A stretch of 64,000 nt of DNA from NCBI RefSeq assembly GCF_963676665.1, contig NZ_OY781378.1:1084001-1148000 (forward strand). The letters run 5' to 3'. Both the position numbers and the translations under genes were made by a program. Below are positions 17,844 to 26,724 of the stretch, one piece after another. Origin of the DNA: an uncultured Tolumonas sp. Lineage in GTDB: Bacteria > Pseudomonadota > Gammaproteobacteria > Enterobacterales > Aeromonadaceae. Below the pieces are notes generated by a model, which was given only the letters and a program-made list of their open reading frames with translations, searched no databases and was not told the DNA's origin. Each line of letters begins with the position of its first letter. Position 1 is the first letter of the stretch.

Positions 17844-19593
17844 TTTCGTCCTCTGTCAGTGCTTGTTCCAGTTGTTGATAGCGCCAAGTTTTTGCATACC
17901 AGCCATTTTGTTCTAACAATCTTTGGTGACTACCGAGTTCACGTTGCTCGCCTTGTTCCAAAACCAGAATTTGTGCAGCATGTTCTAGCCCTTGTAAGCG
18001 GTGGGTGACCATCAGCAACGTCATGTTATGGCTATTTGAGCGGAGGTTATGCAGTATGCGTGATGCGGTTTTGGCGTCCACGGCAGAAAGGGCATCATCT
18101 AATAACAAATAAGGGCGTTGGGTTAACCAGGCCCGGGCTAATGCCAGCCGCTGTTTCTGACCGCCAGAAAGGGTGATACCACGTTCGCCAACGGGGGTTT
18201 GATAACCTTGTGGTAAACCCTGAATATCTGAATCTAATTCAGCCAGTTTGGCTGCGGCAATCACTTGTTCTAATGTTGCATCAGGGCGGCCTAATGCAAT
18301 GTTGTCGGCTACAGACAGCGAGAATAAATAAGGTTCTTGAGGTACATAAGCAAACTGTTGGCGAAGATCCGATAACGACCATTCAGGTAATGGTATTTGA
18401 TGTAAAGAGATATGACCCTGCATTGGATCGGCAAACCGTTGTATCAGTTTCAGCAGCGTACTTTTTCCGGCTCCTGTTGGGCCGACGATACCCACCAACT
18501 TACCGGGCTGGATCCGCAGGTTGATCTGTTGCAAGAGTGCAATGCCGGTATCATTTTCAAAACGCTTCAGCTGAATATTGATATCACCGGGAGAGGCTGG
18601 TTTTTCAGCTATTCCTGATGTGAGTTGTGCTTTTGTATTCAGCACCGTCTGAATGCGTTGATAAGTTGCATTACCTCTTTCCAGAATGTTAAACAGCCAG
18701 GCGATAGCAAACATGGGCCAGATCAGTTGGCCTAAATAGAGACTAAAGCTGGTGAGCTGGCCGATGGTTAACTGGTGTTGCCAAACCAGCCAGCTACCAC
18801 CAGAAATAGCCAGTAAATAAGCGCTACCAATGCACAGATAAATAACCGGCTCGAATTTGGCGTCTACTCTGGCGACTTGCAGATTGGCTTGATTGGCTTG
18901 CTCAGCCTTGAGTTGCATTTGTTGTTCTGCATATTGCTCGGCGGCAAACAGTCGCAAAGTCCGTAGACCGCTCATATTTTCATGAGCAATATTGTTCACG
19001 TCACCAAAAGCGGCTTGTGCTTTACCAAAGGCAAGGTGAATTTCCCGGCCAATGCGGGCAACCAGAAACGCCATGATAGGCAAGGGTAATAATGACATTA
19101 AGGTGAGCGGTAAGGAGTATTGGGTGATCATGATCCCCAGTACCAGACACCCCATGAATATGGAGTCAACCAGTGTCAGTATGCCTTCACCAGCCATCAT
19201 TTCTACCGCTTGAATATCGTTACTGACATGTGCCATCAGTTCGCCAGTACGGTGTGTCTGGTAGAAATGCTGATCCATCGCCAGATAATGCTGGTAAAGA
19301 CGTTGGCGTAATAAGTAGCCCAGCTTGTAAGCTGCGCCGTATAACGCGACGCGCCAGACATAACGCAAAATATAAACCAGCAGCCCAATAGCAAGTAACG
19401 TCAGCAGCTGTGTTTGGAATTGTGGCCGGATTGAAATATTGCTCGCTGCATGCACGACGGTATCAATCATCCCGCCTATTAATGCCGGGACTTTGGTTTG
19501 CACGACCGCAATCAGACAGAGGATGGTGACCGTCAGCGAATATCGCTGCCAGTTAGCGCGGAAAAACCACCTAAGTTGCCAGATCAGACTCAT
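17836..19593 (-). CDS. mdlA: heterodimeric ABC exporter subunit, MdlA type
   Basis: A 585-residue half-transporter (E. coli MdlA ~590). About six membrane helices precede a nucleotide-binding domain with Walker A GPTGAGKST, signature LSGGQKQR and Walker B YLLLDDALSAVD. The residue after the Walker B Asp is Asp rather than the catalytic Glu, so one ATP site is degenerate, which is typical of heterodimeric exporters. Its ATG overlaps the mepA stop (ATGA) and its 3' end overlaps mdlB, giving a mepA-mdlA-mdlB operon. The substrate is unknown. Confidence 0.88.
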   Translation of the reverse strand: MSLIWQLRWFFRANWQRYSLTVTILCLIAVVQTKVPALIGGMIDTVVHAASNISIRPQFQTQLLTLLAIGLLVYILRYVWRVALYGAAYKLGYLLRQRLYQHYLAMDQHFYQTHRTGELMAHVSNDIQAVEMMAGEGILTLVDSIFMGCLVLGIMITQYSLPLTLMSLLPLPIMAFLVARIGREIHLAFGKAQAAFGDVNNIAHENMSGLRTLRLFAAEQYAEQQMQLKAEQANQANLQVARVDAKFEPVIYLCIGSAYLLAISGGSWLVWQHQLTIGQLTSFSLYLGQLIWPMFAIAWLFNILERGNATYQRIQTVLNTKAQLTSGIAEKPASPGDINIQLKRFENDTGIALLQQINLRIQPGKLVGIVGPTGAGKSTLLKLIQRFADPMQGHISLHQIPLPEWSLSDLRQQFAYVPQEPYLFSLSVADNIALGRPDATLEQVIAAAKLAELDSDIQGLPQGYQTPVGERGITLSGGQKQRLALARAWLTQRPYLLLDDALSAVDAKTASRILHNLRSNSHNMTLLMVTHRLQGLEHAAQILVLEQGEQRELGSHQRLLEQNGWYAKTWRYQQLEQALTEDENE

Positions 19594-20387
19594 TTATGTT
19601 TTTTCGACAGCAGCATGTCACAACGTTCAGGTAATACGGGCATCGGATTGGGTACCGGTTTGCTACTGACTACCGCAGGTTTGTTGAGCCAGGATTGTAA
19701 TTCTTCTCCACAACCGTCACCGGCTGGCGATGGTTTCTGCGGTTCACAGTCTTTACTGCCAACAGGGCAATGTAAACGCACATGAAAATGAGCGCTGTGA
19801 CCAAACCATGGGCGTAATTTGCCTAACCAGGCATGGTCCGTATCGCGAAATTGCTCACACATGGCTTCTTTGATCGGTGGATTGACGAAAATTCGCTCTA
19901 CACGTGGATCTTGTGCCGCGAGTTTCAGTAGGGTGATTTGTTGTGAACTGAAGTTTTTGTTCACTTTATTCTTACTAAAATCGACCATCTCAAGCGGCTG
20001 GATATTATTCCGTTCCGATGTACTCAGTTTTTTAGTCGCAAAGCGGAACCAGAAATCAGTGTCCAGTCCACTTTGATGGCTGCGATGCCCACTATTAAAC
20101 GGGCCGCCTTTGGCCATGGCCATATCGCCGACCAGAATATCCGGTAGCCCCATTTTGCGAGCCTGACGAGCCAGATCGAGCACGTATTGCCGCATGATCG
20201 GATGACCATAAAAACGTTTTTGTTTGGGGCGCAGAATTTGATATCCCGTACCATATTCAGGCACGGCTACTGCACCTTGCAGACAACCGGCGGCATAACC
20301 ACCGATTGCTTCTGCTGTACCACTACTAGGTGTGCTTTGAAGCGCCCATGGATTACTCATGGCAGCAACTAATATCCATTGATACAT
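19590..20387 (-). CDS. mepA: penicillin-insensitive murein DD-endopeptidase
   Basis: MepA is a periplasmic zinc peptidase that cleaves D-Ala-meso-Dap crosslinks in peptidoglycan. The zinc motif GHRSHQSGLDTDFWF and the C-terminal HFHVRLHCP are intact. Several Cys pairs expected for disulphides in this family are present. The start is uncertain: ATG at 20387 gives 265 residues with a short hydrophobic leader (MYQWILVAAMSNPWA), while TTG at 20408 adds seven. Neither has an ideal ribosome site. The gene is coupled to mdlA by an ATGA overlap, so a peptidoglycan enzyme and an exporter share one transcript. Confidence 0.93.
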   Translation of the reverse strand: MYQWILVAAMSNPWALQSTPSSGTAEAIGGYAAGCLQGAVAVPEYGTGYQILRPKQKRFYGHPIMRQYVLDLARQARKMGLPDILVGDMAMAKGGPFNSGHRSHQSGLDTDFWFRFATKKLSTSERNNIQPLEMVDFSKNKVNKNFSSQQITLLKLAAQDPRVERIFVNPPIKEAMCEQFRDTDHAWLGKLRPWFGHSAHFHVRLHCPVGSKDCEPQKPSPAGDGCGEELQSWLNKPAVVSSKPVPNPMPVLPERCDMLLSKKHK

Positions 20388-20445
20388 GACGGCTGAGAAT
20401 TCCTGCAATAGTTAAATGGTACAAGTTAAGCGGTACAATTAATCA

Positions 20446-21417
20446 TTAAGCGGTTTGCCAGACCATATTACCAGCTAATGTTGGGCTCTGATCATACTGA
20501 GCCAGTGCTTGCCACAAGGGTAACAGGCTTTGCTCCATCTCCAAAGCCCGCTGCAATGGGAACAGGCCGAGTTCCATCGCCTGCTGATCGCTGATTTCAC
20601 CTTTTTGATGCGCAATCAGCGCGTTAGCTACACGGTGGTTGGCCCGGATCCAGATAGCATCTTCCGCTGCTTCACCGGCATTTTGTGCAACGTCATCGAT
20701 CATGAGTGGTTCCATCCACCATTGGCGATCAGGGCGGAAACCGCCGCGTAGCTGGTAAGCATTTTTACTGCCAATTAGGGTAATATCGAAATGCAAACCC
20801 GGTTTTGGCCACGGACATAACATCAGGTCAACCAGTGCATGCTGGCATTGCATTTGGGCGGAAATATTACAACCAGATCCTTGGCGGGCGTCAAGAAACT
20901 GCATTTCGCCAAATAAATGTGTCAGCAGCGAAATAGGGTGGATCATATCCTCCATAAACCATTCCACCGGTGTTTTTGGATAGGGCAGGTTAACACCGGC
21001 AACAACAGTAATACGCAATAGTTCGCCAAAGTCACCACTGTTGATCAGTTGCTGCAGTTGTTTGGCGGAATTAAGAAAAGGAAACGGGAAACTGACATAA
21101 CTACATTTGGCGTTGAGTGCTAAAAACTGAGCTTGATTATCTGGTGTCAGGCCAAGCGGTTTTTCGCACAAAATGATTTTGTCTTGTAGTGCCTCAAGAT
21201 AATTCAGATGGCTGGCCGTTGGCGTTGCAATAGCAACTACATCGCAATCCTGAAACACAGATAAGTCTGTGCCATGAGTAGGTATGCTTTCTTCCATGGC
21301 AATTTTTGCAACTATGTCAGCATCGTGTGCCATCATTGCGATGACGTCACAGCCTGCTTTTCGTAGCCCCTGAACGTGAACCCGTCCCCAATTTGTTCCT
21401 ATCACTCCAGCTTTCAT
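20446..21417 (-). CDS. Gfo/Idh/MocA-family oxidoreductase
   Basis: A 323-residue NAD(P)-dependent dehydrogenase-like protein. The N-terminal Rossmann motif is GVIGTNWGRVH, and the family motif EKPLG follows at residues ~94-98 after IATPTASH. The central beta-sheet domain is present, but the substrate cannot be read. GGAGGA sits just upstream of the ATG. It lies 38 bases upstream of mepA on the same strand, so it could head the mepA-mdlAB transcript. A sugar or inositol-like substrate is usual for the family; that is inference only. Confidence 0.85.
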   Translation of the reverse strand: MKAGVIGTNWGRVHVQGLRKAGCDVIAMMAHDADIVAKIAMEESIPTHGTDLSVFQDCDVVAIATPTASHLNYLEALQDKIILCEKPLGLTPDNQAQFLALNAKCSYVSFPFPFLNSAKQLQQLINSGDFGELLRITVVAGVNLPYPKTPVEWFMEDMIHPISLLTHLFGEMQFLDARQGSGCNISAQMQCQHALVDLMLCPWPKPGLHFDITLIGSKNAYQLRGGFRPDRQWWMEPLMIDDVAQNAGEAAEDAIWIRANHRVANALIAHQKGEISDQQAMELGLFPLQRALEMEQSLLPLWQALAQYDQSPTLAGNMVWQTA

Positions 21418-21573
21418 AGGTATTCCTCCAATAAGGTCTGGAAATAGTTTACGCTTATCAAACGGGATTCATTTGTAAAAATATTTAGTTAAGGAAGATG
21501 TATTTATTTTGTTGTTTTATCTGGGCGGTCACGTTTTAATTTAACGGATTAAAAGTAAATCACGGAGATAGGT

Positions 21574-22017
21574 ATGTTTAAGGAATTTAAAGAGTTTGCC
21601 ATGCGTGGCAATGTGGTTGATATGGCGGTCGGTATCGTTATTGGTGCGGCTTTCAGTGCGATTGTGAAAAGCATGGTCGATGACGTGTTGATGCCACCGA
21701 TTGGTTTATTGCTCGGCGGCGTGGATTTTTCCGACTTTTTTGTGGTGCTAAAAGAAGGGGCTAAAGCTGCCGCACCCTATCATAATCTGGCTGATGCCAA
21801 AGCGGCTGGAGCCGTAACGCTGAATTTTGGCTTATTTGTGAATGCGATCATCAGCTTTACTATCGTAGCTTTTGCGCTGTTTATGCTGGTAAAAGGCATG
21901 AACCGTCTGCGTGCCAATGAAGCGCCTAAACCAGTTACGACCAAAAAATGCCCGCATTGCTGTTCCGATATCGCGATAGAAGCAACGCGCTGCCCGCATT
22001 GTACTTCTCAGTTGTAA
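21574..22017 (+). CDS. mscL: large-conductance mechanosensitive channel with C-terminal zinc-ribbon-like tail
   Basis: MscL opens under membrane tension and releases solutes during hypo-osmotic shock. The opening [26 protein letters not shown] is the family signature, followed by a periplasmic loop and TM2 ([20 protein letters not shown]). The C-terminus carries two CxxC pairs (KCPHC and RCPHC), a zinc-ribbon-like tail that occurs in a subset of MscL proteins and is absent from E. coli MscL. Length is 147 versus 136 in E. coli. GGAG precedes the ATG. Confidence 0.95.
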   Translation: MFKEFKEFAMRGNVVDMAVGIVIGAAFSAIVKSMVDDVLMPPIGLLLGGVDFSDFFVVLKEGAKAAAPYHNLADAKAAGAVTLNFGLFVNAIISFTIVAFALFMLVKGMNRLRANEAPKPVTTKKCPHCCSDIAIEATRCPHCTSQL

Positions 22018-22036
22018 GGTCAGTTGTAACACCGAC

Positions 22037-22525
22037 TCAGCGACGTAATTTGTTGAGTAAACGAATGATGTCGTTGAGTAACCGATAGCGCTGCAATTCA
22101 GCCTGCCCGTAGCGAGTCGAGAGGGTAGATGGATTGTTGCGCTGTTTCAGATAACGATTTAATTGCAGACGGTTAAAACCACCCACTTTAAATATCAGCG
22201 GTAAAAGTTGCTGGATATTTTCTTCATCGAGCCCCATGGCTTCGCTGTATTTTTCATCATCGGGCAGACTGATTTTTACGCTGACCTGTCTTATCTTCTG
22301 TTGTTCTTGCAGATATTCGAGCCACTGTTCGACATACATCGGCTTGGTGCCAGCCAGCAGATTGAAAAAACCGCCGCTATCGCTGCGACACCCGCTGAGT
22401 AACAGACAAGCCAATTGATCATCATTACAAGAAAATGAGACATCTCCTTGAATAGACCAATCCACCGCCAGCACTGATATATCAGCTTGTTCACCATTAA
22501 AACCTTCGCAATGAAAACGAAACAA
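22037..22525 (-). CDS. hypothetical protein (TTG start)
   Basis: A 162-residue soluble protein I do not recognise. The likely start is TTG at 22525, with GGAG about 8 bases upstream. The N-terminal half is acidic with strand-like patterns (ISVLAVDWSIQGDVSF). The C-terminal half is helical and basic (QLNRYLKQRN, LLNDIIRLLNKLRR). It is convergent with mscL, 19 bases away. No motif points to a function. Confidence 0.6.
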   Translation of the reverse strand: MFRFHCEGFNGEQADISVLAVDWSIQGDVSFSCNDDQLACLLLSGCRSDSGGFFNLLAGTKPMYVEQWLEYLQEQQKIRQVSVKISLPDDEKYSEAMGLDEENIQQLLPLIFKVGGFNRLQLNRYLKQRNNPSTLSTRYGQAELQRYRLLNDIIRLLNKLRR

Positions 22526-22600
22526 AACAGCACTCCAATAGCCAGTCAGCCGTTTAGTTTAACATTATCTCGCTGTTGTTAATAATTTATAGTTTAGATG

Positions 22601-22933
22601 TTAATTAGTCGCATTATCGATGAGAGCTAATGCGTCCCGCACTGTAGTGGTATTGTCTGGCCGTACTAAGCGGGCGATCTCTTTGCCATTACTGAGAAAT
22701 ATCAATGTCGGCCACAGTTTAACTTTGAAAGCGCGGCCCAGTGGTTTACCTCGGCCATCGGCAATTTTAATGTGTGGTATTTGCGCATGTTCGGCCATTG
22801 CCGTTGATATAAACGGCAATGCGGCCTGGCAAAAGCCACACCATTCATTACCAAAATCCAACACAACTGGGCCGGTAAATGCTTCCACTTCACTCAAGGA
22901 TGGTTCGGTTTCCTGATAGGCATTTGTGGTCAT
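22601..22933 (-). CDS. thioredoxin-family protein
   Basis: A 110-residue thioredoxin fold with active site WCGFC (residues ~31-35). The cis-Pro segment KLWPTLIFLSNGKEIARLV is also present. There is no signal peptide, so it is cytoplasmic. The active-site dipeptide GF differs from the GP of TrxA, which suggests a changed redox potential or a specialised partner. It is not next to an obvious client gene. Confidence 0.88.
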   Translation of the reverse strand: MTTNAYQETEPSLSEVEAFTGPVVLDFGNEWCGFCQAALPFISTAMAEHAQIPHIKIADGRGKPLGRAFKVKLWPTLIFLSNGKEIARLVRPDNTTTVRDALALIDNATN

Positions 22934-23082
22934 GGTATGGCTCCTGCGCTGGTGATCAGCGAGATATGAATCTCTGTCTATCTAAACAATAGCAGTGTCT
23001 AAACTATTGCTGCCAGTAATCTCGTTACGACATAATGAAAAAAATGACGAAATTTTCGGATAAATTTTTAATAGGAATCATG

Positions 23083-23379
23083 ATGATAAGACATCTGTTA
23101 TTGCTGCAATTTACACCGGAAACAACCGAACTGGATATTGCTGAGATCTTGGCGTTATTTGTTGCTGCCAAAGATAAAATTGATGGGATTGTTGCAGTAA
23201 CTGCGGGTGAAAATGTGAGTCCAGAAGGGAAGAATAAACAATTTACCCACTGTATTGCGATGGATTTTCTTGATGAAGCGGCACGAGATAACTACTTGCC
23301 ACATCCGGAACATCAGAAAATGAAGCCGCGGTTCAGACCGCATATTGCGGATATTCTGGTATTCGATTATTCCTGTTAA
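23083..23379 (+). CDS. Dabb-domain (stress-responsive A/B barrel) protein
   Basis: A 98-residue ferredoxin-like barrel of the Dabb family. It opens IRHLLLLQF, then has a helix-strand repeat, HCIAMDFLDEAARDNYLPHPEHQ and the end DILVFDY. I chose the ATG at 23083 because AGGA sits 6 bases upstream; Met codons at 23080 and 23035 are in frame. Family members dimerise and are linked to stress or small-molecule chemistry. No specific substrate can be assigned. Confidence 0.8.
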   Translation: MIRHLLLLQFTPETTELDIAEILALFVAAKDKIDGIVAVTAGENVSPEGKNKQFTHCIAMDFLDEAARDNYLPHPEHQKMKPRFRPHIADILVFDYSC

Positions 23380-23504
23380 AGTGGCAAAGCGAGTTCATCT
23401 ATTTCGATCGATGAGAAAATTGATCTGTCTGGCAGTCTCGTGCGCTTGTGCTAATAATGTCGTGTTACAATCACTCGTTATCTATTGGTTAAGGAAGAAG
23501 CGTT

Positions 23505-23780
23505 ATGTCATTACCAGCCGTATCCGATCTTGCTCGTCTTGCACTTTATATGCGCCCATCTTGCCCTTACTGTGTTCGGGTAACTGATTTTTGTCAGACA
23601 GCAGACATTAAACTTGAGAATCGTAATATCTCTGAAGGTGCTCATTTGGAAGCATTGATGGTTGGTGGTGGCAAACGTCAGGTACCATGCCTGCGTATTC
23701 AAGGCGATGATGGCCAAAATCATTGGCTGTATGAATCCATGGATATTATTGCTTATCTGAAACAGCAGTTTTCAAATTAG
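23505..23780 (+). CDS. glutaredoxin-family protein
   Basis: A 91-residue glutaredoxin or GST-N-like fold. The active site is CPYC (residues ~20-23, MRPSCPYCVRV). The glutathione-binding cis-Pro is in RQVPCLRI and the C-terminal ESMDIIAYL motif is present. AAGGAAG lies before the ATG. It probably reduces glutathione-protein disulphides in the cytoplasm; the partner is unknown. The extra Cys after the cis-Pro (VPC) is a minor variation. Confidence 0.85.
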   Translation: MSLPAVSDLARLALYMRPSCPYCVRVTDFCQTADIKLENRNISEGAHLEALMVGGGKRQVPCLRIQGDDGQNHWLYESMDIIAYLKQQFSN

Positions 23781-23786
23781 ATAACC

Positions 23787-23807
23787 AAGGCCTCATTACG
23801 AGGCCTT
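23787..23807. terminator. bidirectional hairpin between glutaredoxin and coiled-coil protein genes
   Basis: AAGGCCTC-ATTAC-GAGGCCTT is a perfect 8-bp stem between convergent genes and overlaps the stop of the minus-strand gene. It has no good T-run on either side, so its strength is unclear. Confidence 0.55.
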
Positions 23808-24414
23808 ATGTTGGATCTTGCTTATCTGCATCGAGTTTTGTCAGTTCATCGCGAAGCGTTTTTAATTCCCGTCGATAGGCTTCGGCATCACCATAATCCA
23901 CAAAACCGCTGTAATAGGAATGTGTCTGTAGTGTGCGACGAGCATGCTTGATTGGGCACCAATATTGTTCTGTGCGAGCAGTAATTTCTTTCAGATATGA
24001 TGCCAAACCATTGCCATAAGAGCAGTAGGCGCAATTGATTTTTTCGACCAGATTTAGATAAGCCAGATGTGTACGATCGAAGACCATATAATCGCTTCTA
24101 CGTACGCGTGGAATTCGGTATAACGGGAAACAGATCAGTTGATAAATGGTCACGAAAAGATCCAGCAGGAGCAGCGGGAAAATCATTGAGTAAATGAATG
24201 GCGCGGATATTAAATGGCGTATCTTGGCGTGTAAGACATATTTCACCAGACCCATCTTAAAACGACGTTGTTGCGCTTTTACTTCTTGTTCAAATCTAAC
24301 GCGTTTATTAGCGAAGTCAGCATGCAGTTCGGTTCGGCGCCGCTGCACTTCCTGATCGATTTGATCTTCAAGCTGGTGAATGCGCTCAAGTAACTCTTTA
24401 ATTTTAGGGTTCAT
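23806..24414 (-). CDS. conserved membrane-associated protein with coiled coil and Cys motif, unknown function
   Basis: A 202-residue protein whose function I do not know. Residues ~1-50 form a charged coiled coil. One or two hydrophobic helices follow (~70-100, IYSMIFPLLLLDLFVTIYQL). A conserved-looking segment then carries NCAYCSYGNGLASYLKEI and YWCPIKHARR, followed by another charged helix. The CxxC plus a later Cys-Pro and His could bind a metal or an Fe-S cluster. I recall this CxYCSYGNG...WCPIKHA pattern in hypothetical proteins of other bacteria, but no function. It is divergent from paeA. Confidence 0.7.
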   Translation of the reverse strand: MNPKIKELLERIHQLEDQIDQEVQRRRTELHADFANKRVRFEQEVKAQQRRFKMGLVKYVLHAKIRHLISAPFIYSMIFPLLLLDLFVTIYQLICFPLYRIPRVRRSDYMVFDRTHLAYLNLVEKINCAYCSYGNGLASYLKEITARTEQYWCPIKHARRTLQTHSYYSGFVDYGDAEAYRRELKTLRDELTKLDADKQDPT

Positions 24415-24632
24415 AAAATCCTTTTACTGCATGCGTTATTCTTGTCAGACAAAAAAATGGATTTATATATTTACAGTAGCAGTAAAACACCAGGGTATTA
24501 GGAAACATCTTTTTTTGATCGTGAAAATCAATCATTTGACCGTAATTCGGTAACAGAACAATGATTTAGTGGCATACTTAACGCAATGTCATCGATTTTC
24601 GGCATCTCACTCTCTCACTACGAGCTCATATC

Positions 24633-25967
24633 ATGACGAACAGTTTTTTGGCTATCGCCGCATTGATTATCACCAGTGCGTTTTTTTCTGTCTCGGAAAT
24701 CGCTTTGGCTGCCTCCCGTAAACTGAAATTGCAGCAACTGGCTGAAGCGGGTAGCGAACAAGCCAGCAAGGTTATTGCGCTACAAGAACAACCGGGCCAT
24801 TTTTTTACAGTTGTTCAAATCGGCTTGAATGCGGTTGCGATCTTAGGCGGTATTATTGGTGAATCGGCATTAACGCCTTCGGTGTCGCAGATCCTGACTT
24901 ACTGGGTTGAGCCGCCGCTGTTAAATAGCATCAGCTTCGCGATTTCATTTGTGGTGGTGACGTCAGTGTTTATCTTATTTGCTGATTTGATCCCAAAACG
25001 ATTAGCAATGATGTCACCAGAACGTATCGCGACCCATATTGTTACGCCGATGCTGTTTTGTGTGGCCGTATTTAAACCATTGGTCTGGATTTTCAATGGG
25101 CTGGCAAACGTATTATTCCGTATGTTTAATCTGCCAACCACACATAAAGAAGTGATCACACCGGATGATATTTACGCCATGATGACGGCGGGTGCGCAGG
25201 CTGGCGTGTTACGTGAGCAAGAACATCATCTGATTGAAAACGTGTTTGAGTTGGACTCTAAAACGGTTCCTTCAATCATGACTTCCCGTGACGGCATCAT
25301 CTATTTCGAGCGCCGGGAAACTGAAGAACAGATCAAACAAATCATCGCCGAACACCCGCATTCTAAATTTCTGGTTTGTGATGGCAACATTGATACCGTG
25401 TTAGGTTATGTCGATTCCAAAGATATTTTGCTCCGGGTTTTGAACAAACAACCTATCGCACTGACGGATGATAAACTGATCCAAACGCCGTTGATCATTC
25501 CTGACACACTGACATTGACGGAAGCGCTGGAAGGCTTTAAAGGCTCTCGTGAAGATTTTGCCGTTATTCTGAACGAATATGCGCTGGTGGTGGGAATTTT
25601 GACGCTGAATGACATCATGAACACACTGATGGGCGATTTGGTAAACCAGCATCAGGAAGAACAAATTGTACAGCGTGATGATAATTCATGGTTGATCGAT
25701 GGCATTGCACCTATCGATGACGTCATGCATGTACTGAATATTGAAGAATTTCCTGAGTATGAGAATTACGAGACGATTGCCGGCTTTATGATGTTTATGC
25801 TGCGTAAAATTCCGAAGCGTACCGACTATGTCATTCATTCCGGTTATAAATTTGAAGTGGTTGATATCGATAGTTACAAAATCGATCAGTTGCTGGTAAC
25901 ACGAGTGGCTACGCCAGATACAAACAGTGTGATTGCATCTGGCAATAGCGACAAAAAATCAGTTTAA
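24633..25967 (+). CDS. paeA: CNNM/CorC-family membrane protein, PaeA (YtfL) type
   Basis: A 444-residue inner-membrane protein closely matching E. coli YtfL/PaeA, which is linked to cadaverine and putrescine export or tolerance. The N-terminal DUF21 domain (about four membrane segments, AFFSVSEIALAASRKLKLQQL) is followed by two CBS motifs (from ~200, TSRDGIIYFERRETEE to VVGILTLNDIMNTLMGDL). A C-terminal CorC_HlyC domain follows (WLIDGIAPIDDVMHVLNIEEF). Near-identity of phrases such as EHHLIENVFELDS and EYALVVGI to YtfL makes the family call strong. Its stop codon overlaps that of the Anbu gene by 4 bases. Confidence 0.9.
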   Translation: MTNSFLAIAALIITSAFFSVSEIALAASRKLKLQQLAEAGSEQASKVIALQEQPGHFFTVVQIGLNAVAILGGIIGESALTPSVSQILTYWVEPPLLNSISFAISFVVVTSVFILFADLIPKRLAMMSPERIATHIVTPMLFCVAVFKPLVWIFNGLANVLFRMFNLPTTHKEVITPDDIYAMMTAGAQAGVLREQEHHLIENVFELDSKTVPSIMTSRDGIIYFERRETEEQIKQIIAEHPHSKFLVCDGNIDTVLGYVDSKDILLRVLNKQPIALTDDKLIQTPLIIPDTLTLTEALEGFKGSREDFAVILNEYALVVGILTLNDIMNTLMGDLVNQHQEEQIVQRDDNSWLIDGIAPIDDVMHVLNIEEFPEYENYETIAGFMMFMLRKIPKRTDYVIHSGYKFEVVDIDSYKIDQLLVTRVATPDTNSVIASGNSDKKSV

Positions 25968-26680
25968 AGATCAAACGGTGGCAGTTGGCTGAAGATTTTT
26001 TGCAGGCCTTCGCCCCATGCCTGACGCAAAGCCAGAAAGTGAGGGTGTTTTTCGGTAATGCGATATTGTTGCGCTGCACTGAACGAATCTTTTGGATAAA
26101 TCAGCGTATCCAACGGTAAGCCAACCGATAGATTGCTACGCAGTGTTGAGTCGATAGAGATCAACGCACACTGCATGGCGGTTTCCAGTGAGGTGTTAAA
26201 ATTCAGCACCCGATCGATGATCGGTTTGCCATACTTACTCTCACCAATCTGGAAATAGGGAGTGTCTTCGGTCGCTTCGATGAAGTTACCTTCAGGGTAG
26301 ATGTGATATAAACGATGCACGTCGCCTTTAATTTGGCCACCCAACAGGATATTACAGCCGAAGTTGATATGGCCTTGTTGTTGCCCACCGTCACGCTGGA
26401 TCACTTCCCGAATGACATTGCCGACTAAGGCGGCAGCATCATATAACGAGCTAACGTTCATCAGATTAGGGCAATCTTGATTGACGCGTTGACGTAATAA
26501 GGTCAGCACACTTTGTGTTGTTGCCAGGTTGCCAGCACTTTGCAGCACTAATACACGATCATCTTTTTCAAAAACGTGTAATTTTTTGAAGATGGCAATA
26601 TGGTCAACACCCGCATTAGTGCGTGAATCTGACGCAAATACCACACCCTCAGCAAGACGCATGGCAACACAATAAGTCAT
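25964..26680 (-). CDS. Anbu (ancestral beta-subunit) proteasome-like protein
   Basis: A 238-residue Ntn-hydrolase related to HslV and proteasome beta subunits. The opening MTYCVAMRLAEGVVFASDSRTNAGVDHIA matches Anbu, with Thr2 exposed once Met is removed as the candidate nucleophile, and Asp and Lys (DSRTN, FKKLHVF) in the expected places. Known Anbu forms helical oligomers; a peptidase activity and substrate have been hard to show. It closes a four-gene set with a transglutaminase-like protein, an alpha-E protein and an ATP-grasp protein, the classic Anbu neighbourhood. A 44-base gap separates it from the transglutaminase-like gene. Confidence 0.9.
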   Translation of the reverse strand: MTYCVAMRLAEGVVFASDSRTNAGVDHIAIFKKLHVFEKDDRVLVLQSAGNLATTQSVLTLLRQRVNQDCPNLMNVSSLYDAAALVGNVIREVIQRDGGQQQGHINFGCNILLGGQIKGDVHRLYHIYPEGNFIEATEDTPYFQIGESKYGKPIIDRVLNFNTSLETAMQCALISIDSTLRSNLSVGLPLDTLIYPKDSFSAAQQYRITEKHPHFLALRQAWGEGLQKIFSQLPPFDL

Positions 26681-26724
26681 TTCGCTTCCCTTAATACTTC
26701 AATCATCAGCGTGACAGCTTTCTA

